DNA of 64,000 nucleotides. Origin: a virus. This document shows positions 1 through 6,091 of this stretch, piece by piece. Position numbers and translations under genes: made by a program. Within the stretch, counting starts at the first letter, position 1. The number at the start of each line of letters is the position of its first letter. The DNA lies in IMG/VR virus record IMGVR_UViG_3300042898_002521, positions 1 through 64,000 of that record; one strand, written 5' to 3'. The notes under the pieces were generated by a model that ran no database searches, was not told the origin of the DNA, and was given only the letters and a program-made list of their open reading frames with translations.

Positions 1-1
1 C

Positions 2-154
2 TTATCCTTGGGCGTTTCCATCTTGCTCCTCTGAGTAGTGGTTGCCTAATGCGCGCGCAGCTCTGTCATCTCGAAACGCGGACATAGCGGTACTTACACC
101 AAATGACTTTACTAGTCTATCCATGTGTAGTTTGTGTAGCTCATCAACAGTCAT
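2..154 (-). CDS. Small hypothetical protein (50 aa)
   Basis: I do not recognise this 50-residue acidic, mostly helical protein (starts MTVDELHKLHMDRL). It is an intact frame from an ATG at 154 to a TAA at 2-4. The ATG overlaps the TGA of the upstream Arr-like gene as ATGA, which is the main support for its being translated. It is the last visible member of the leftward accessory cluster. No cysteine motif, signal or membrane segment is seen. Confidence 0.55.
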   Translation of the reverse strand: MTVDELHKLHMDRLVKSFGVSTAMSAFRDDRAARALGNHYSEEQDGNAQG

Positions 155-516
155 TTTCCGTGCCTCTTTACTACTCTAAAGCCAGAACTGCTGCTATAGG
201 CGCTACCCATAGGGTATGAGCCTTCTTTATCGTATTTTAAGTCTTCAGGGTCTACAGGTTCAACTTCGTACACTTTAGCGTCATATGCGCCATTTTTGTT
301 GTTTCTCTCAGCTGAGTTTATTCCGTAAAACAAAGCCCCTCCTGGATGAGTAATAGCGTAAGCTTTACCACCTGGATTAAAGTCTGGTTTTAGGTTCCCT
401 ACTTCTGGGTCAAAGTTAGGGTTAGCTCCAGTGACATCTCTAGGTTGTACAAGGTCGCCTGGGTTTAAATCTACATGGGTGCCGTGATAGAACTGCGGTC
501 CTGGTTCAATAGCCAT
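151..516 (-). CDS. Arr-like (rifampin-type) ADP-ribosyltransferase
   Basis: This 121-residue protein resembles the small Arr family, which transfers ADP-ribose from NAD+ to rifampin. Visible matches are FYHGTHVDLNPGDLV near the N-terminus (Arr enzymes have FYHGT..L..GDLL with the catalytic His), a central AYAITHPGGALFYGI segment aligning with the NAD-binding Tyr region, and VYEVEP followed by an acidic stretch and a GSAYSS..FRVV end. It is slightly shorter than the usual roughly 140 aa. I chose the ATG at 516 over the one at 522: AGGA lies 9 nt before 516 but only 3 nt before 522, and 516 gives the MAIEPGPQF leader shared with neighbours. A phage copy may modify a host protein, small molecule or RNA polymerase rather than an antibiotic; that is inference. 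Confidence 0.6.
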   Translation of the reverse strand: MAIEPGPQFYHGTHVDLNPGDLVQPRDVTGANPNFDPEVGNLKPDFNPGGKAYAITHPGGALFYGINSAERNNKNGAYDAKVYEVEPVDPEDLKYDKEGSYPMGSAYSSSSGFRVVKRHGK

Positions 517-527
517 TATCATGTGTC

Positions 528-872
528 CTAGTGGTGAAAATGGGAATCACCCATAGTAGTGTGCGGCTCATGTTCATCTGCAGGACCAGAGTCACTAGCG
601 GCATGAGATTCTTCATGGAGTGCGTGTAGGTCTTCGTGGGCCATGTCAGGGTGGGTGGTTTCATAATGCCCTGCAGACTCTAAGTGTGCACGTAAAGCAT
701 GAGTGTCTTTTAGGCTAATAGGAGCGGTACGCATGTGCTCAGCCATTTGACCTTGCATACGAGAAGCATCACGAATTGCTGCCATTTCTCTGCGGTCTTG
801 ATCTGTGATGTGGATGTGGTCGTCTTTTCCGCCACATTCTTCACACCACTGTTGTCCTTTATCAATAGCCAT
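528..872 (-). CDS. His-rich putative zinc-binding protein with shared MAIDxG leader
   Basis: Function not recognised. The 114-residue protein starts MAIDKGQQW, the same leader type as three neighbours. It then has CEECGGKDDHIH, a plausible metal site, a helical middle, and a His/Asp/Glu-rich tail ending in HFHH. The start codon overlaps the stop of the upstream GNAT gene as TAATG, indicating translational coupling. The composition suggests a soluble metal-binding or partly disordered protein. Confidence 0.6.
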   Translation of the reverse strand: MAIDKGQQWCEECGGKDDHIHITDQDRREMAAIRDASRMQGQMAEHMRTAPISLKDTHALRAHLESAGHYETTHPDMAHEDLHALHEESHAASDSGPADEHEPHTTMGDSHFHH

Positions 873-1360
873 TATAAGTTCTTGTACTTTCTCTTAGGTA
901 CTGGGTCACCAGTGCTCTTTGCCCACTTTTCACCTTCGTTGGATAGGTGGGTGCTATGTACTGGTGGTGCAACTGTAGGGTCTGACTCTGACATTTTCTT
1001 TGCATAGCCGTACATGAAAGTAGCTAGTCCCTTACGTCTGTGGTCATCTCTGGTCCAGATGTCGTTAATCTCCCCCGCTTTAACAGGCCAAGGATCATTT
1101 GGTGCTTGTTCTTTCATTAAGTTGCTGTCTTTTGGTTCCCAGTTCATTGCAGCAATAAAGTTGGCGTTAGGCCTGTTTTCATCTTTTGGGACACCTTTTA
1201 AAGGCCTGATGGCAATTCTGTGTTGTTTATCATTTTCTTGATAGAAATAAGGTCTGCTGTATTCACCAACACTACGTCGTTCTACAGGAAGATCGCTTGT
1301 ATCTGATTCAATACGCCCGATAGGCATACCTATAAACTGAGGTCCTGAATCAATAGCCAT
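872..1360 (-). CDS. GNAT-family N-acetyltransferase
   Basis: Predicted acetyl-CoA-dependent N-acetyltransferase of 162 residues. The acetyl-CoA binding motif A is visible as HRRKGLATFMYGYA (R-x-x-G-x-A type) around residues 110-125, after a beta-strand pair that includes AAMNWEP and INDIWTRDD. The N-terminus carries the MAIDSGPQF leader, placed before the catalytic fold. The start is fixed by a TAATG overlap with the next GNAT gene upstream. Its substrate is unknown; phage GNATs often target host proteins or small molecules. Confidence 0.75.
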   Translation of the reverse strand: MAIDSGPQFIGMPIGRIESDTSDLPVERRSVGEYSRPYFYQENDKQHRIAIRPLKGVPKDENRPNANFIAAMNWEPKDSNLMKEQAPNDPWPVKAGEINDIWTRDDHRRKGLATFMYGYAKKMSESDPTVAPPVHSTHLSNEGEKWAKSTGDPVPKRKYKNL

Positions 1361-1647
1361 TATTTATCCTCTAAACTTTGTGCCCAAGCTTCGCCATCTT
1401 CAGTCTGAATCTTTGAATGGTATGGATTGGCTAGTTTTGGGTGTTGTGTAGCATAATCCCACATAGCCGTAGCAACACCTTTTCTTCTATGGTCGGGATG
1501 CACGTTTATCATTCCTATTTTACCAGTAGTAAATACACTAAGAAGCCCAACAGGGTATCCAGTTTTACGATGTGTGGCCCTTACGTCATAGCCATCATTA
1601 ATTTGTTTATGTGTAATGTCGTAGGGGAACTGTTGTCCCTTATCCAT
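1360..1647 (-). CDS. Small GNAT-family N-acetyltransferase
   Basis: A compact 95-residue acetyltransferase-like protein. INVHPDHRRKGVATAMWDYA is a clear GNAT motif A, preceded by the GLLSVFTTGKIG strand pair and followed by a YHSKIQTEDGEAWAQ helix. It resembles the preceding protein over motif A and the C-terminal EGEKWA/DGEAWA segment, so the two are probably paralogues. It lacks much of a standard GNAT N-terminus. The leader is shortened to MDKGQQF. It overlaps its upstream gene as TAATG. Confidence 0.72.
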   Translation of the reverse strand: MDKGQQFPYDITHKQINDGYDVRATHRKTGYPVGLLSVFTTGKIGMINVHPDHRRKGVATAMWDYATQHPKLANPYHSKIQTEDGEAWAQSLEDK

Positions 1648-1853
1648 TAGCGGTAGCCATCCTTAACAGATTCGTGATAAGTATGTAGAGCGTTTTGTGC
1701 CTCGCTTGGCTCAACATCAATTTTTTCAATGATGTTTGCGGGATCGCTAACATGGCTTACATGTAGTTGGCCTTCACGAATCTCTCCACGATACGGACCA
1801 GACTTATAAGTCGTGTCTCCAAACATAGTCATCTGACCGCGCTTTGGTTTCAT
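1647..1853 (-). CDS. Hypothetical protein (68 aa)
   Basis: Unrecognised 68-residue protein starting MKPKRGQMTMFGDT. A predicted beta-rich N-terminal half (YRGEIREGQLHVSHV) is followed by a helix with EPSEAQNALHTYH. It is coupled to the GNAT gene downstream by a TAATG overlap and sits 14 nt after the YozE-like gene. No known domain is visible. Confidence 0.5.
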   Translation of the reverse strand: MKPKRGQMTMFGDTTYKSGPYRGEIREGQLHVSHVSDPANIIEKIDVEPSEAQNALHTYHESVKDGYR

Positions 1854-1867
1854 TCATCTATTGTCCC

Positions 1868-2092
1868 TTATTTTACGCTTGACTGTGCTATGTACTCCAA
1901 ATAAGCATCCCCCAAGACACTCTTCACATTTTCATAATGATTATTATGTGAGTTCTTGAAGTGTTCTGCCCAGCCAATAGGGTCACGATACATCATGGCA
2001 CACCCTGCGTTGTAATCGCTGTAGCAAACCCGAGCTACCTTGCCGATTTCATCAGTTCTTTCTTGCTGTTCTAAAAACCATGTAGTAAACAC
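1868..2092 (-). CDS. YozE/SAM-like small protein
   Basis: This 74-residue protein has the W-F-L-x-x-Q...D.IG.x.A...D pattern of YozE-type small proteins, a SAM-like helical fold of unknown role in Gram-positives: FTTWFLEQQERTDEIGKVARVCYSD. It then ends with a second helix pair. The start is a GTG at 2092; no good ribosome binding site or ATG is seen upstream. It is the first gene of the leftward cluster and faces the divergent control region at 2093-2500. Confidence 0.5.
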   Translation of the reverse strand: MFTTWFLEQQERTDEIGKVARVCYSDYNAGCAMMYRDPIGWAEHFKNSHNNHYENVKSVLGDAYLEYIAQSSVK

Positions 2093-2185
2093 CCAATAAT
2101 GATAGCCAGCCCGTCGAACCCTGTCCGTCTTAAAAATACAACTATGACATCTTTGACATCTTTAACACGCCCACAAAGCCAAAAG

Positions 2186-2201
2186 TGTGATCCAGCTCAC
2201 A
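2186..2201. promoter_or_regulatory. CRP/GlxR-like operator 0
   Basis: TGTGATCCAGCTCACA is an exact TGTGA-N6-TCACA palindrome, the core of CRP/FNR-family sites. It lies between the divergent genes, with no obvious copy of the rightward TTGTTATCGGG promoter block 3' of it. It may therefore serve the leftward genes or act as a repressor site; direction is undecided. Confidence 0.55.
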
Positions 2202-2379
2202 ATCAAAATTGCTTATACCCCCTCAAACCCGTTTTCCCGATAAAAATAAGCCTATTCTATTAAAAACAACCCAAAACCAGGCTACTGTATCGATAATAAG
2301 CTCGTTACCAGAGCGTGACACCTGGCCCCACGCGCTCGGGCGTGTCGCTTAAGGGGTAGGGGTGCTATCTGAGCGAGAG

Positions 2380-2443
2380 TGTGACCTACCTCACATAAAT
2401 AAGTGAGAATTGTTATCGGGTTTGGCAGATACCGCGATACTCT
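2380..2443 (+). promoter_or_regulatory. CRP/GlxR-type promoter P1
   Basis: The operator TGTGACCTACCTCACA (2380-2395) matches the actinobacterial GlxR consensus with central TA. It is followed 14 nt later by TTGTTATCGGGTTTGGCA (2410-2427) and a candidate -10 TACTCT at 2438-2443. The distance from operator centre to first -10 base is 50.5 bp. Drives the 2501 gene. Confidence 0.6.
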
Positions 2444-2500
2444 TTAAAGAGTTAAGCAATACCGCTTAGCGAGAGTCACTCTAAGAGATAGGGAAACACT

Positions 2501-2833
2501 ATGAGTGAGAACACTATCGAACGCGCCGAGTTGCGCGCGTTTCTGCAAGGGCTAGGGAATAAGTTCTTTAGCGTAACTTACATCAAGCGCAAGACTGGCG
2601 AGGTGGCAACAATGACTGCCACGAACGCATACGGCAAGTTTCTTGCTGGCGGTACTCCTGCCTATGACGCTGAGGCAAAGGGACTTTATGTTCTACTTTC
2701 AACTAAGGCGGTTGCCATTGGCAAAGCTAAGGTTGACGCTGGCGAAACGGATAAGGTTCAAGGTATCCGTTCAGTAGGGCTTGAGGGCGTAATCACCGTC
2801 AAGTGTGACGGCACTCTCTACACCGTAGTCTAG
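2501..2833 (+). CDS. Hypothetical protein, possible small SH3-like barrel
   Basis: A 110-residue protein, first gene of operon 1. After a short N-terminal helix (ERAELRAFLQGL) the sequence is rich in alternating beta strands (FFSVTYIKRKTGEVATMTA, GLYVLLSTK, VITVKCDGTLYTVV). This resembles small phage proteins annotated as SH3-like barrels that bind nucleic acid or protein. That assignment is tentative; no catalytic residues are seen. The start has AAGAGATAGGGAAA upstream as ribosome binding site. Confidence 0.45.
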   Translation: MSENTIERAELRAFLQGLGNKFFSVTYIKRKTGEVATMTATNAYGKFLAGGTPAYDAEAKGLYVLLSTKAVAIGKAKVDAGETDKVQGIRSVGLEGVITVKCDGTLYTVV

Positions 2834-2841
2834 GTGACTAG

Positions 2842-2873
2842 CCTCGACTCTATCTCTCGGGATAGAGTCGGGG
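2842..2873 (+). terminator. Intercistronic hairpin after the 2501 gene
   Basis: CGACTCTATC at 2845-2854 pairs perfectly with GATAGAGTCG at 2861-2870 around a TCTCGG loop, with flanking C-G and G-U pairs extending it. No U-tract follows, so it is more likely an mRNA stabiliser or attenuator than a full terminator. It rules out the long upstream reading of the next gene. Confidence 0.5.
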
Positions 2874-2908
2874 TGGGCTACCTAGCCCCAATAACGAAAG
2901 GGAAAGTT

Positions 2909-3082
2909 ATGTTTGTAAACGGGTTCACCCTTTTACTCTGCCTAGTGTCTTTCATAGGTGGATACGGATACCGCGTGTTGGTTGTTAATTCACGCGAGTA
3001 TTACGATCAGCAACAACGCCAGCGACTACTGGCAAGTGACACGCCAATTCACGACAAACTATCTGAGGAGTGGGACTTCTAA
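2909..3082 (+). CDS. Small single-pass membrane protein
   Basis: This 57-residue protein begins MFVNGFTLLLCLVSFIGGYGYRVLVV, one N-terminal membrane span. A polar cytoplasmic-type tail follows (YYDQQQRQRLL...). The ATG at 2909 is preceded by GAAAGGGAAAG, a clear ribosome binding site; longer readings would run through the hairpin at 2842-2873. It overlaps the next gene as TAATG. Function unknown; host-envelope interference is only a possibility. Confidence 0.55.
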   Translation: MFVNGFTLLLCLVSFIGGYGYRVLVVNSREYYDQQQRQRLLASDTPIHDKLSEEWDF

Positions 3083-3246
3083 TGACTTACTACCGCAAAA
3101 TGACAGTAGTTCCAACACGCGCTGGAATTATGTACCAATGCTGTAACTGCGCGTTATCACTCTCGCCAGAGGAGGCAGATCAGCACCAAGAGGCTGACTG
3201 CCTAGCCTTGCAAGAGTTAGTGGATGCCGTAAGCGATCCACGATAA
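3082..3246 (+). CDS. Small Cys/His zinc-finger-like protein
   Basis: This 54-residue frame begins in a TAATG overlap with the preceding membrane protein. It contains MYQCCNCALSLSPEEADQH followed by a further C (EADC), a C-x2-C...H...C pattern plausible for one zinc ion. The C-terminus is helical (LALQELVDAVSDPR). It is the last gene of operon 1. Confidence 0.5.
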   Translation: MTYYRKMTVVPTRAGIMYQCCNCALSLSPEEADQHQEADCLALQELVDAVSDPR

Positions 3247-3252
3247 CCAACT

Positions 3253-3289
3253 GGATAGCCAGCCCGACTTCCCTGCGGGTTGGCTATCC
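3253..3289 (+). terminator. Terminator-like hairpin ending operon 1
   Basis: GGATAGCCAGCCCG (3253-3266) pairs with CGGGTTGGCTATCC (3276-3289), a 14-bp stem with one G-U pair. It starts 6 nt after the last stop codon. The 3' arm overlaps the first DnaA-like box. No U-tract is present. Confidence 0.55.
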
Positions 3290-3349
3290 ACAGGTTATCC
3301 CCAAGCTGTGGATAAAGTTTTCCCCAGCCTGTGGATAACCTGTGGAAAA
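3284..3349 (+). promoter_or_regulatory. DnaA-box array 1
   Basis: Two exact TGTGGATAA boxes (reverse complement of TTATCCACA) at 3307-3315 and 3330-3338 are joined by near-boxes CTATCCACA (3284), TTATCCCCA (3295) and TGTGGAAAA (3341). Neighbouring members are 11 bp apart (3284/3295 and 3330/3341) and the two perfect ones 23 bp apart. This is the density expected of a replication-origin or DnaA-titration site. Confidence 0.55.
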
Positions 3350-3350
3350 G

Positions 3351-3420
3351 TTTGTGTTGGCCGCCTTTGAGGGGGCCAATCGTCAGCTTTAAAGCTGACT
3401 CGGCCGAAGGCCGACACAAA
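3351..3420. repeat. TTTGTGTTGG/CACAAA inverted-repeat element E1
   Basis: The outer arms TTTGTGTTGGCC and GGCCGACACAAA pair over 12 positions with one G-T. Inside is the perfect 18-bp palindrome GTCAGCTTTAAAGCTGAC. First of five related elements, each placed between a terminator and a CRP-like promoter. Confidence 0.6.
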
Positions 3421-3430
3421 CAACGGGGAG

Positions 3431-3484
3431 TGTGACGAGCGTCACATAAATTGTTATCGGGTTTGGTAGGAATGGGCTTATTCT
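3431..3484 (+). promoter_or_regulatory. CRP/GlxR-type promoter P2
   Basis: The operator TGTGACGAGCGTCACA (3431-3446) is followed after only 4 nt (TAAA) by TTGTTATCGGGTTTGGTA (3451-3468) and the candidate -10 TATTCT at 3479-3484. Operator centre to -10 is 40.5 bp, exactly 10 bp shorter than in P1 and P3. Drives the DUF4192-like gene at 3525. Confidence 0.6.
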
Positions 3485-3524
3485 AGAAACAGTTGAGAAC
3501 CCGCTCAGCTAAAGAGAGGAAACT

Positions 3525-4043
3525 ATGTCTGAAATGACTAAAGTTGTTGCGTTAGCCATACTTGCTAATGACAACGGCAGGAAAGAAACAGCAATACCCC
3601 GCTTTACTGACCAAGTGAAGCGTGTTGCAAGGTTTAGCGAAGTCTTGGCTTCACTTGACCATAACTACACAGGTAAGTTTGATGTTAAGTCTGCATCTGC
3701 ACTAGCCGACATTCGTATCCGAGATGCGGTACTCCGCACCCTTTACGACTTGAAGCAAGAGGGTAACCTTGAACGGCTTACTAACTACCGCTTAACGCTT
3801 GAAACTTGGGCATCTAAGACAAGCGGTACTGCCCGTCTTGCTATCTTGGCACTTTGGGCAGGTTCGTATTGGCTCGAGGGTAATGATGCGCCAATTGAAG
3901 CCGTCCTTGAAACTGAGGACTTTGGCGAATACAGCCTTTGGCAACTGCTGGACATAGCCAAACGGCACAATGTCCCGTCCTTCGTTTGGGAGAACTCACT
4001 CAAGGAAACTCCCATTAACAAGTGTTTGCAGGGTGCGGGTTAG
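3525..4043 (+). CDS. DUF4192-family protein
   Basis: A 172-residue protein whose C-terminal half fits DUF4192, a family of unknown function confined largely to actinobacteria and their phages. Relevant segments are TARLAILALWAGSYWLEGNDAPIEAVLE and then YSLWQLLDIAKR, matching the family's A.LALLA...W..GDGA...AL and DYSLA.LL pattern. It is shorter than typical cellular members. It is a monocistronic unit between P2 and the hairpin at 4062. The start is supported by AAAGAGAGGAAACT. Confidence 0.6.
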   Translation: MSEMTKVVALAILANDNGRKETAIPRFTDQVKRVARFSEVLASLDHNYTGKFDVKSASALADIRIRDAVLRTLYDLKQEGNLERLTNYRLTLETWASKTSGTARLAILALWAGSYWLEGNDAPIEAVLETEDFGEYSLWQLLDIAKRHNVPSFVWENSLKETPINKCLQGAG

Positions 4044-4061
4044 CCCCGCAAGCAATAAGCC

Positions 4062-4087
4062 AAGCCAGCCCCTACGGGGGCTGGCTT
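4062..4087 (+). terminator. Terminator hairpin after the DUF4192 gene
   Basis: AAGCCAGCCCC (4062-4072) and GGGGCTGGCTT (4077-4087) form a perfect 11-bp stem with a TACG loop. The following GTCGCTTGAAATTTG is moderately T-rich. Confidence 0.65.
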
Positions 4088-4100
4088 GTCGCTTGAAATT

Positions 4101-4173
4101 TGTTTGTGTTGGCGGCTTCAAGGCCGCCGCAGCAGCTGCAAGCTTAATCGGGCTTTAAAGCCCGACACAAACA
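4101..4173. repeat. Inverted-repeat element E2
   Basis: Outer arms TGTTTGTGT (4101-4109) and ACACAAACA (4165-4173) are perfect complements. Internal hairpins are GGCGGC/GCCGCC near 4111-4128 and the palindrome CGGGCTTTAAAGCCCG near 4149-4164. Same design as E1. Confidence 0.6.
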
Positions 4174-4182
4174 TCGGCCTAA

Positions 4183-4246
4183 TGTGGCGTAGATCACATA
4201 AATAAATGAGAGTTGTTATCGGGTTTGGTAAATCCCATGAGACTAT
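4183..4246 (+). promoter_or_regulatory. CRP/GlxR-type promoter P3
   Basis: The operator TGTGGCGTAGATCACA (4183-4198) has one mismatch in the left arm and central TA. It is followed 14 nt later by TTGTTATCGGGTTTGGTA (4213-4230) and -10 GACTAT at 4241-4246. Spacing from operator centre to -10 is 50.5 bp, as in P1. Drives the DUF932 gene. Confidence 0.58.
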
Positions 4247-4324
4247 AGAAACAGTTAAGCAACGGCTGGCGCGAGAGATTCTCACGTATTCAGGGGTTAA
4301 CGAGAGATAAGGGGTGATTGCCTT

Positions 4325-5341
4325 ATGGCACACGACTTAGAGATGAACGCCAATGGCGACGTCGCATTTGCACTGCGTGGCGCGCCTGCATGGCATGGTC
4401 TGGCTCAACACATCTTCGATGAAGATGAACACGTCACGACCTCGCAAATGTTGGATAGCGCACTGCTGTCTAACTGGGACGTCCGACTAGAGGACGTAAT
4501 CCTGCCCGAGGGTTACACCACGAAATCACCTAGTTTCATGGTGGTTCGGAACGACGTGCTCAACAACAACACGCCCGACGTGTTGGCTGTCGTTGGTGAT
4601 CGTTATCACACCTACCAGAATGAGGATTTATTCGCATTCGGAGATAACCTGCTCGACGGTGGAGGTTACTGGGAGTCTGCTGGTGCAATTCGCAACGGGC
4701 GCACAGTGTTCGGAAGCCTTAAGCTTGGCAAAGACATTGTGATTGACCCTGAGGGTATTGGTGACAAAACCGACACCTACCTACTGGTTACCACAAGCCA
4801 CGACGGATCGAGTGCAATTCAGGCAATGACTACGCCAGTACGGGTAGTTTGCCAGAATACGCTTAACATGGCTCTTGGCTATGGCACTAAGCAATCTTTC
4901 AAAGTTCGCCACACAGCGACTGCGCAAGATCGTGTGTCACAGGCTCGCGAGGCTCTTGGAATCTCGTTTGCCTACCTTGACCAATTCGAGGCCGAGGCCA
5001 ATGCGCTATTCCAGTCGGCTATCACTGACAAGCAATTTGGTGAAATCATCGAATCGCTGTATCCGACACCAGATCGCGCAACTGCTGGTAAAGCAGTTCT
5101 CACCAAGTACGACGATAAAGTCGACACTATGTGGGAATTGTGGCGTGGCCCTACCCAACTGGGTATCAAAGGCACAGGTTGGGGCGCGATGAATGCACTA
5201 ACCGAACGTGTCGATTACTACCGACTAGGGCGCAAGGGTACTAACGCTGGTATTCTCGCCAGTGCTAGTGGGTTCGACGCTCAAGTGAACGCCGAGAAGT
5301 CGCGCATTCGCAAGGCAGTGCTCGAGACTGCTGGTCTGTAA
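4325..5341 (+). CDS. DUF932 phage/plasmid-like protein
   Basis: The 338-residue protein matches the DUF932 (phage/plasmid-like TIGR03299) family, common on phages and plasmids but without a settled function. Characteristic features are the N-terminal PAWHGLAQHI, the middle DRYHTYQNEDLFAFGDNLL, and SAIQAMTTPVRVVCQNTLNMAL at about residues 160-185. The C-terminus includes GTGWGAMNALTERVDYYRLGRKG. Length is typical. It is a single-gene unit with its own promoter and a perfect terminator, which suggests strong, separately tuned early expression. Confidence 0.85.
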   Translation: MAHDLEMNANGDVAFALRGAPAWHGLAQHIFDEDEHVTTSQMLDSALLSNWDVRLEDVILPEGYTTKSPSFMVVRNDVLNNNTPDVLAVVGDRYHTYQNEDLFAFGDNLLDGGGYWESAGAIRNGRTVFGSLKLGKDIVIDPEGIGDKTDTYLLVTTSHDGSSAIQAMTTPVRVVCQNTLNMALGYGTKQSFKVRHTATAQDRVSQAREALGISFAYLDQFEAEANALFQSAITDKQFGEIIESLYPTPDRATAGKAVLTKYDDKVDTMWELWRGPTQLGIKGTGWGAMNALTERVDYYRLGRKGTNAGILASASGFDAQVNAEKSRIRKAVLETAGL

Positions 5342-5344
5342 ACA

Positions 5345-5374
5345 ATAGTGGGGCAGGGCAACCTGCCCCACTAT
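5345..5374 (+). terminator. Terminator hairpin after the DUF932 gene
   Basis: ATAGTGGGGCAGG (5345-5357) and CCTGCCCCACTAT (5362-5374) pair perfectly over 13 bp, closed by a GCAA tetraloop. The hairpin starts 3 nt after the stop codon, and its 3' arm runs into the DnaA-box array. Confidence 0.75.
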
Positions 5375-5413
5375 CCACAGCCTGTGGATAAGTTGTGGAT
5401 AACCTGTGGATAA
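5372..5413 (+). promoter_or_regulatory. DnaA-box array 2 (11-bp phased)
   Basis: Three perfect TGTGGATAA boxes at 5383-5391, 5394-5402 and 5405-5413 are spaced exactly 11 bp apart in the same orientation. An inverted TATCCACA lies at 5372-5379. TTATCCACA is the classical DnaA-binding sequence, and one-turn phasing is what cooperative DnaA filament formation requires. Confidence 0.65.
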
Positions 5414-5418
5414 CTTTT

Positions 5419-5486
5419 TGTTTGTGTTGGCTGGCTGGCTTCAAGGCCAGCTGCGCCTAATCGGCCTTTAAAGGCCGACACAAACA
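5419..5486. repeat. Inverted-repeat element E3
   Basis: TGTTTGTGTTGG at 5419 and CGACACAAACA ending 5486 form the outer arms. Inside are CTGGCTTCAAGGCCAG and the palindrome CGGCCTTTAAAGGCCG (5462-5477). Same architecture as the other E elements. Confidence 0.6.
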
Positions 5487-5494
5487 ATCCGCTG

Positions 5495-5548
5495 TGTGAT
5501 CTATCTCACATAAATTGTTCTGGAGTCTGGCAAATACTAGGGCACAAT
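5495..5548 (+). promoter_or_regulatory. CRP/GlxR-type promoter P4
   Basis: The operator TGTGATCTATCTCACA (5495-5510) has central TA. After TAAA comes TTGTTCTGGAGTCTGGCA (5515-5532), a diverged version of the block, and a weak -10 candidate CACAAT at 5543-5548. The 40.5-bp spacing equals P2 and P5. Confidence 0.55.
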
Positions 5549-5583
5549 AAGAGAGTGAGAGATTAGGAAAGAGAGGTGATTAA

Positions 5584-5790
5584 ATGAGTCACAAAGCAAG
5601 AATACCAATGATAGTAGAGGTTACTTACGGGGGAGATGATTTCCTGACTCTAGACGAGGTAGCAAATCTGATTAACCTGACGGTTACGTCACACGATACA
5701 GATGAGCTCGACGTCTTGAATTATCATTGTGAAGCAACCTACACTGTCGATCAAGGCAGTGTGCGCCCACCTCGGGGAATCAAGGTCTAA
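5584..5790 (+). CDS. Hypothetical protein (68 aa)
   Basis: Not recognised. The 68-residue protein contains PMIVEVTYGGDDFLTLDEVANLINLTVTSHD, a beta strand plus helix. The ribosome binding site AAAGAGAGGTGATTAA precedes the ATG. It opens operon 4, which continues with a zinc-ribbon gene and the 171-residue protein at 6092. Confidence 0.5.
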   Translation: MSHKARIPMIVEVTYGGDDFLTLDEVANLINLTVTSHDTDELDVLNYHCEATYTVDQGSVRPPRGIKV

Positions 5791-5822
5791 GTAAGTGTGT
5801 CCTAGGTATGACAAAAACTGCC
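5788..5822 (+). repeat. 35-bp intercistronic direct repeat, copy 1
   Basis: The repeat begins at the TAA stop of the 5584 gene and runs through TGTCCTAGGTATGACA to AAAAACTGCC. It is identical to copy 2 (6026-6060) at 33 of 35 positions. It contains TGTC-N8-GACA dyad symmetry. Confidence 0.65.
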
Positions 5823-5854
5823 TACCAAAATAGAGGTTAGGAACAGAGGTGATT

Positions 5855-6028
5855 ATGTACAAAACAACTTGTGAGTCTTGCGAGTCTAAACTAACCGTTG
5901 ATGCCAAAACAGATACGGTTTCGTCTGGAGATCAGAAAGACGAGATTTATTACCTGCACGATGTGGGACTAGCGTATGAATGCCCCGTCTGCGGATACGA
6001 GTCAGGCTTAGTGTTAGACTCTATGTAA
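5855..6028 (+). CDS. Zinc-ribbon-like small protein (57 aa)
   Basis: This 57-residue protein has two CxxC knuckles, CESC near residue 6 and CPVC near residue 43 followed by GYESG. They flank a 33-residue acidic linker, typical of a single zinc ribbon. The ribosome binding site AACAGAGGTGATT precedes the ATG. It lies between the two copies of the 35-bp repeat, so expression of it and the next gene may be individually controlled. Confidence 0.6.
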   Translation: MYKTTCESCESKLTVDAKTDTVSSGDQKDEIYYLHDVGLAYECPVCGYESGLVLDSM

Positions 6029-6060
6029 GTAAGCGTGTCCTGGGTATGACAAAAACTGCC
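6026..6060 (+). repeat. 35-bp intercistronic direct repeat, copy 2
   Basis: The second copy again starts exactly at a TAA stop codon (of the 5855 gene) and differs from copy 1 at only two positions (T to C and A to G). The conserved placement immediately after stop codons suggests a processing, reinitiation or regulatory element rather than random duplication. Confidence 0.65.
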
Positions 6061-6091
6061 CAAATACCTAACTAGAGATGAGGAAAACAAA

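Larger units (their letters stand above)
2093..2500. other. Divergent control region, no gene
   Basis: This 408-nt gap separates leftward from rightward genes. It holds two CRP/GlxR-like palindromes (2186-2201 and 2380-2395) and an imperfect stem-loop pairing AGCGTGACAC near 2312 with GTGTCGCT near 2342. It also contains the first member of the rightward promoter family. No open frame in it has a plausible start and ribosome binding site. Confidence 0.6.
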
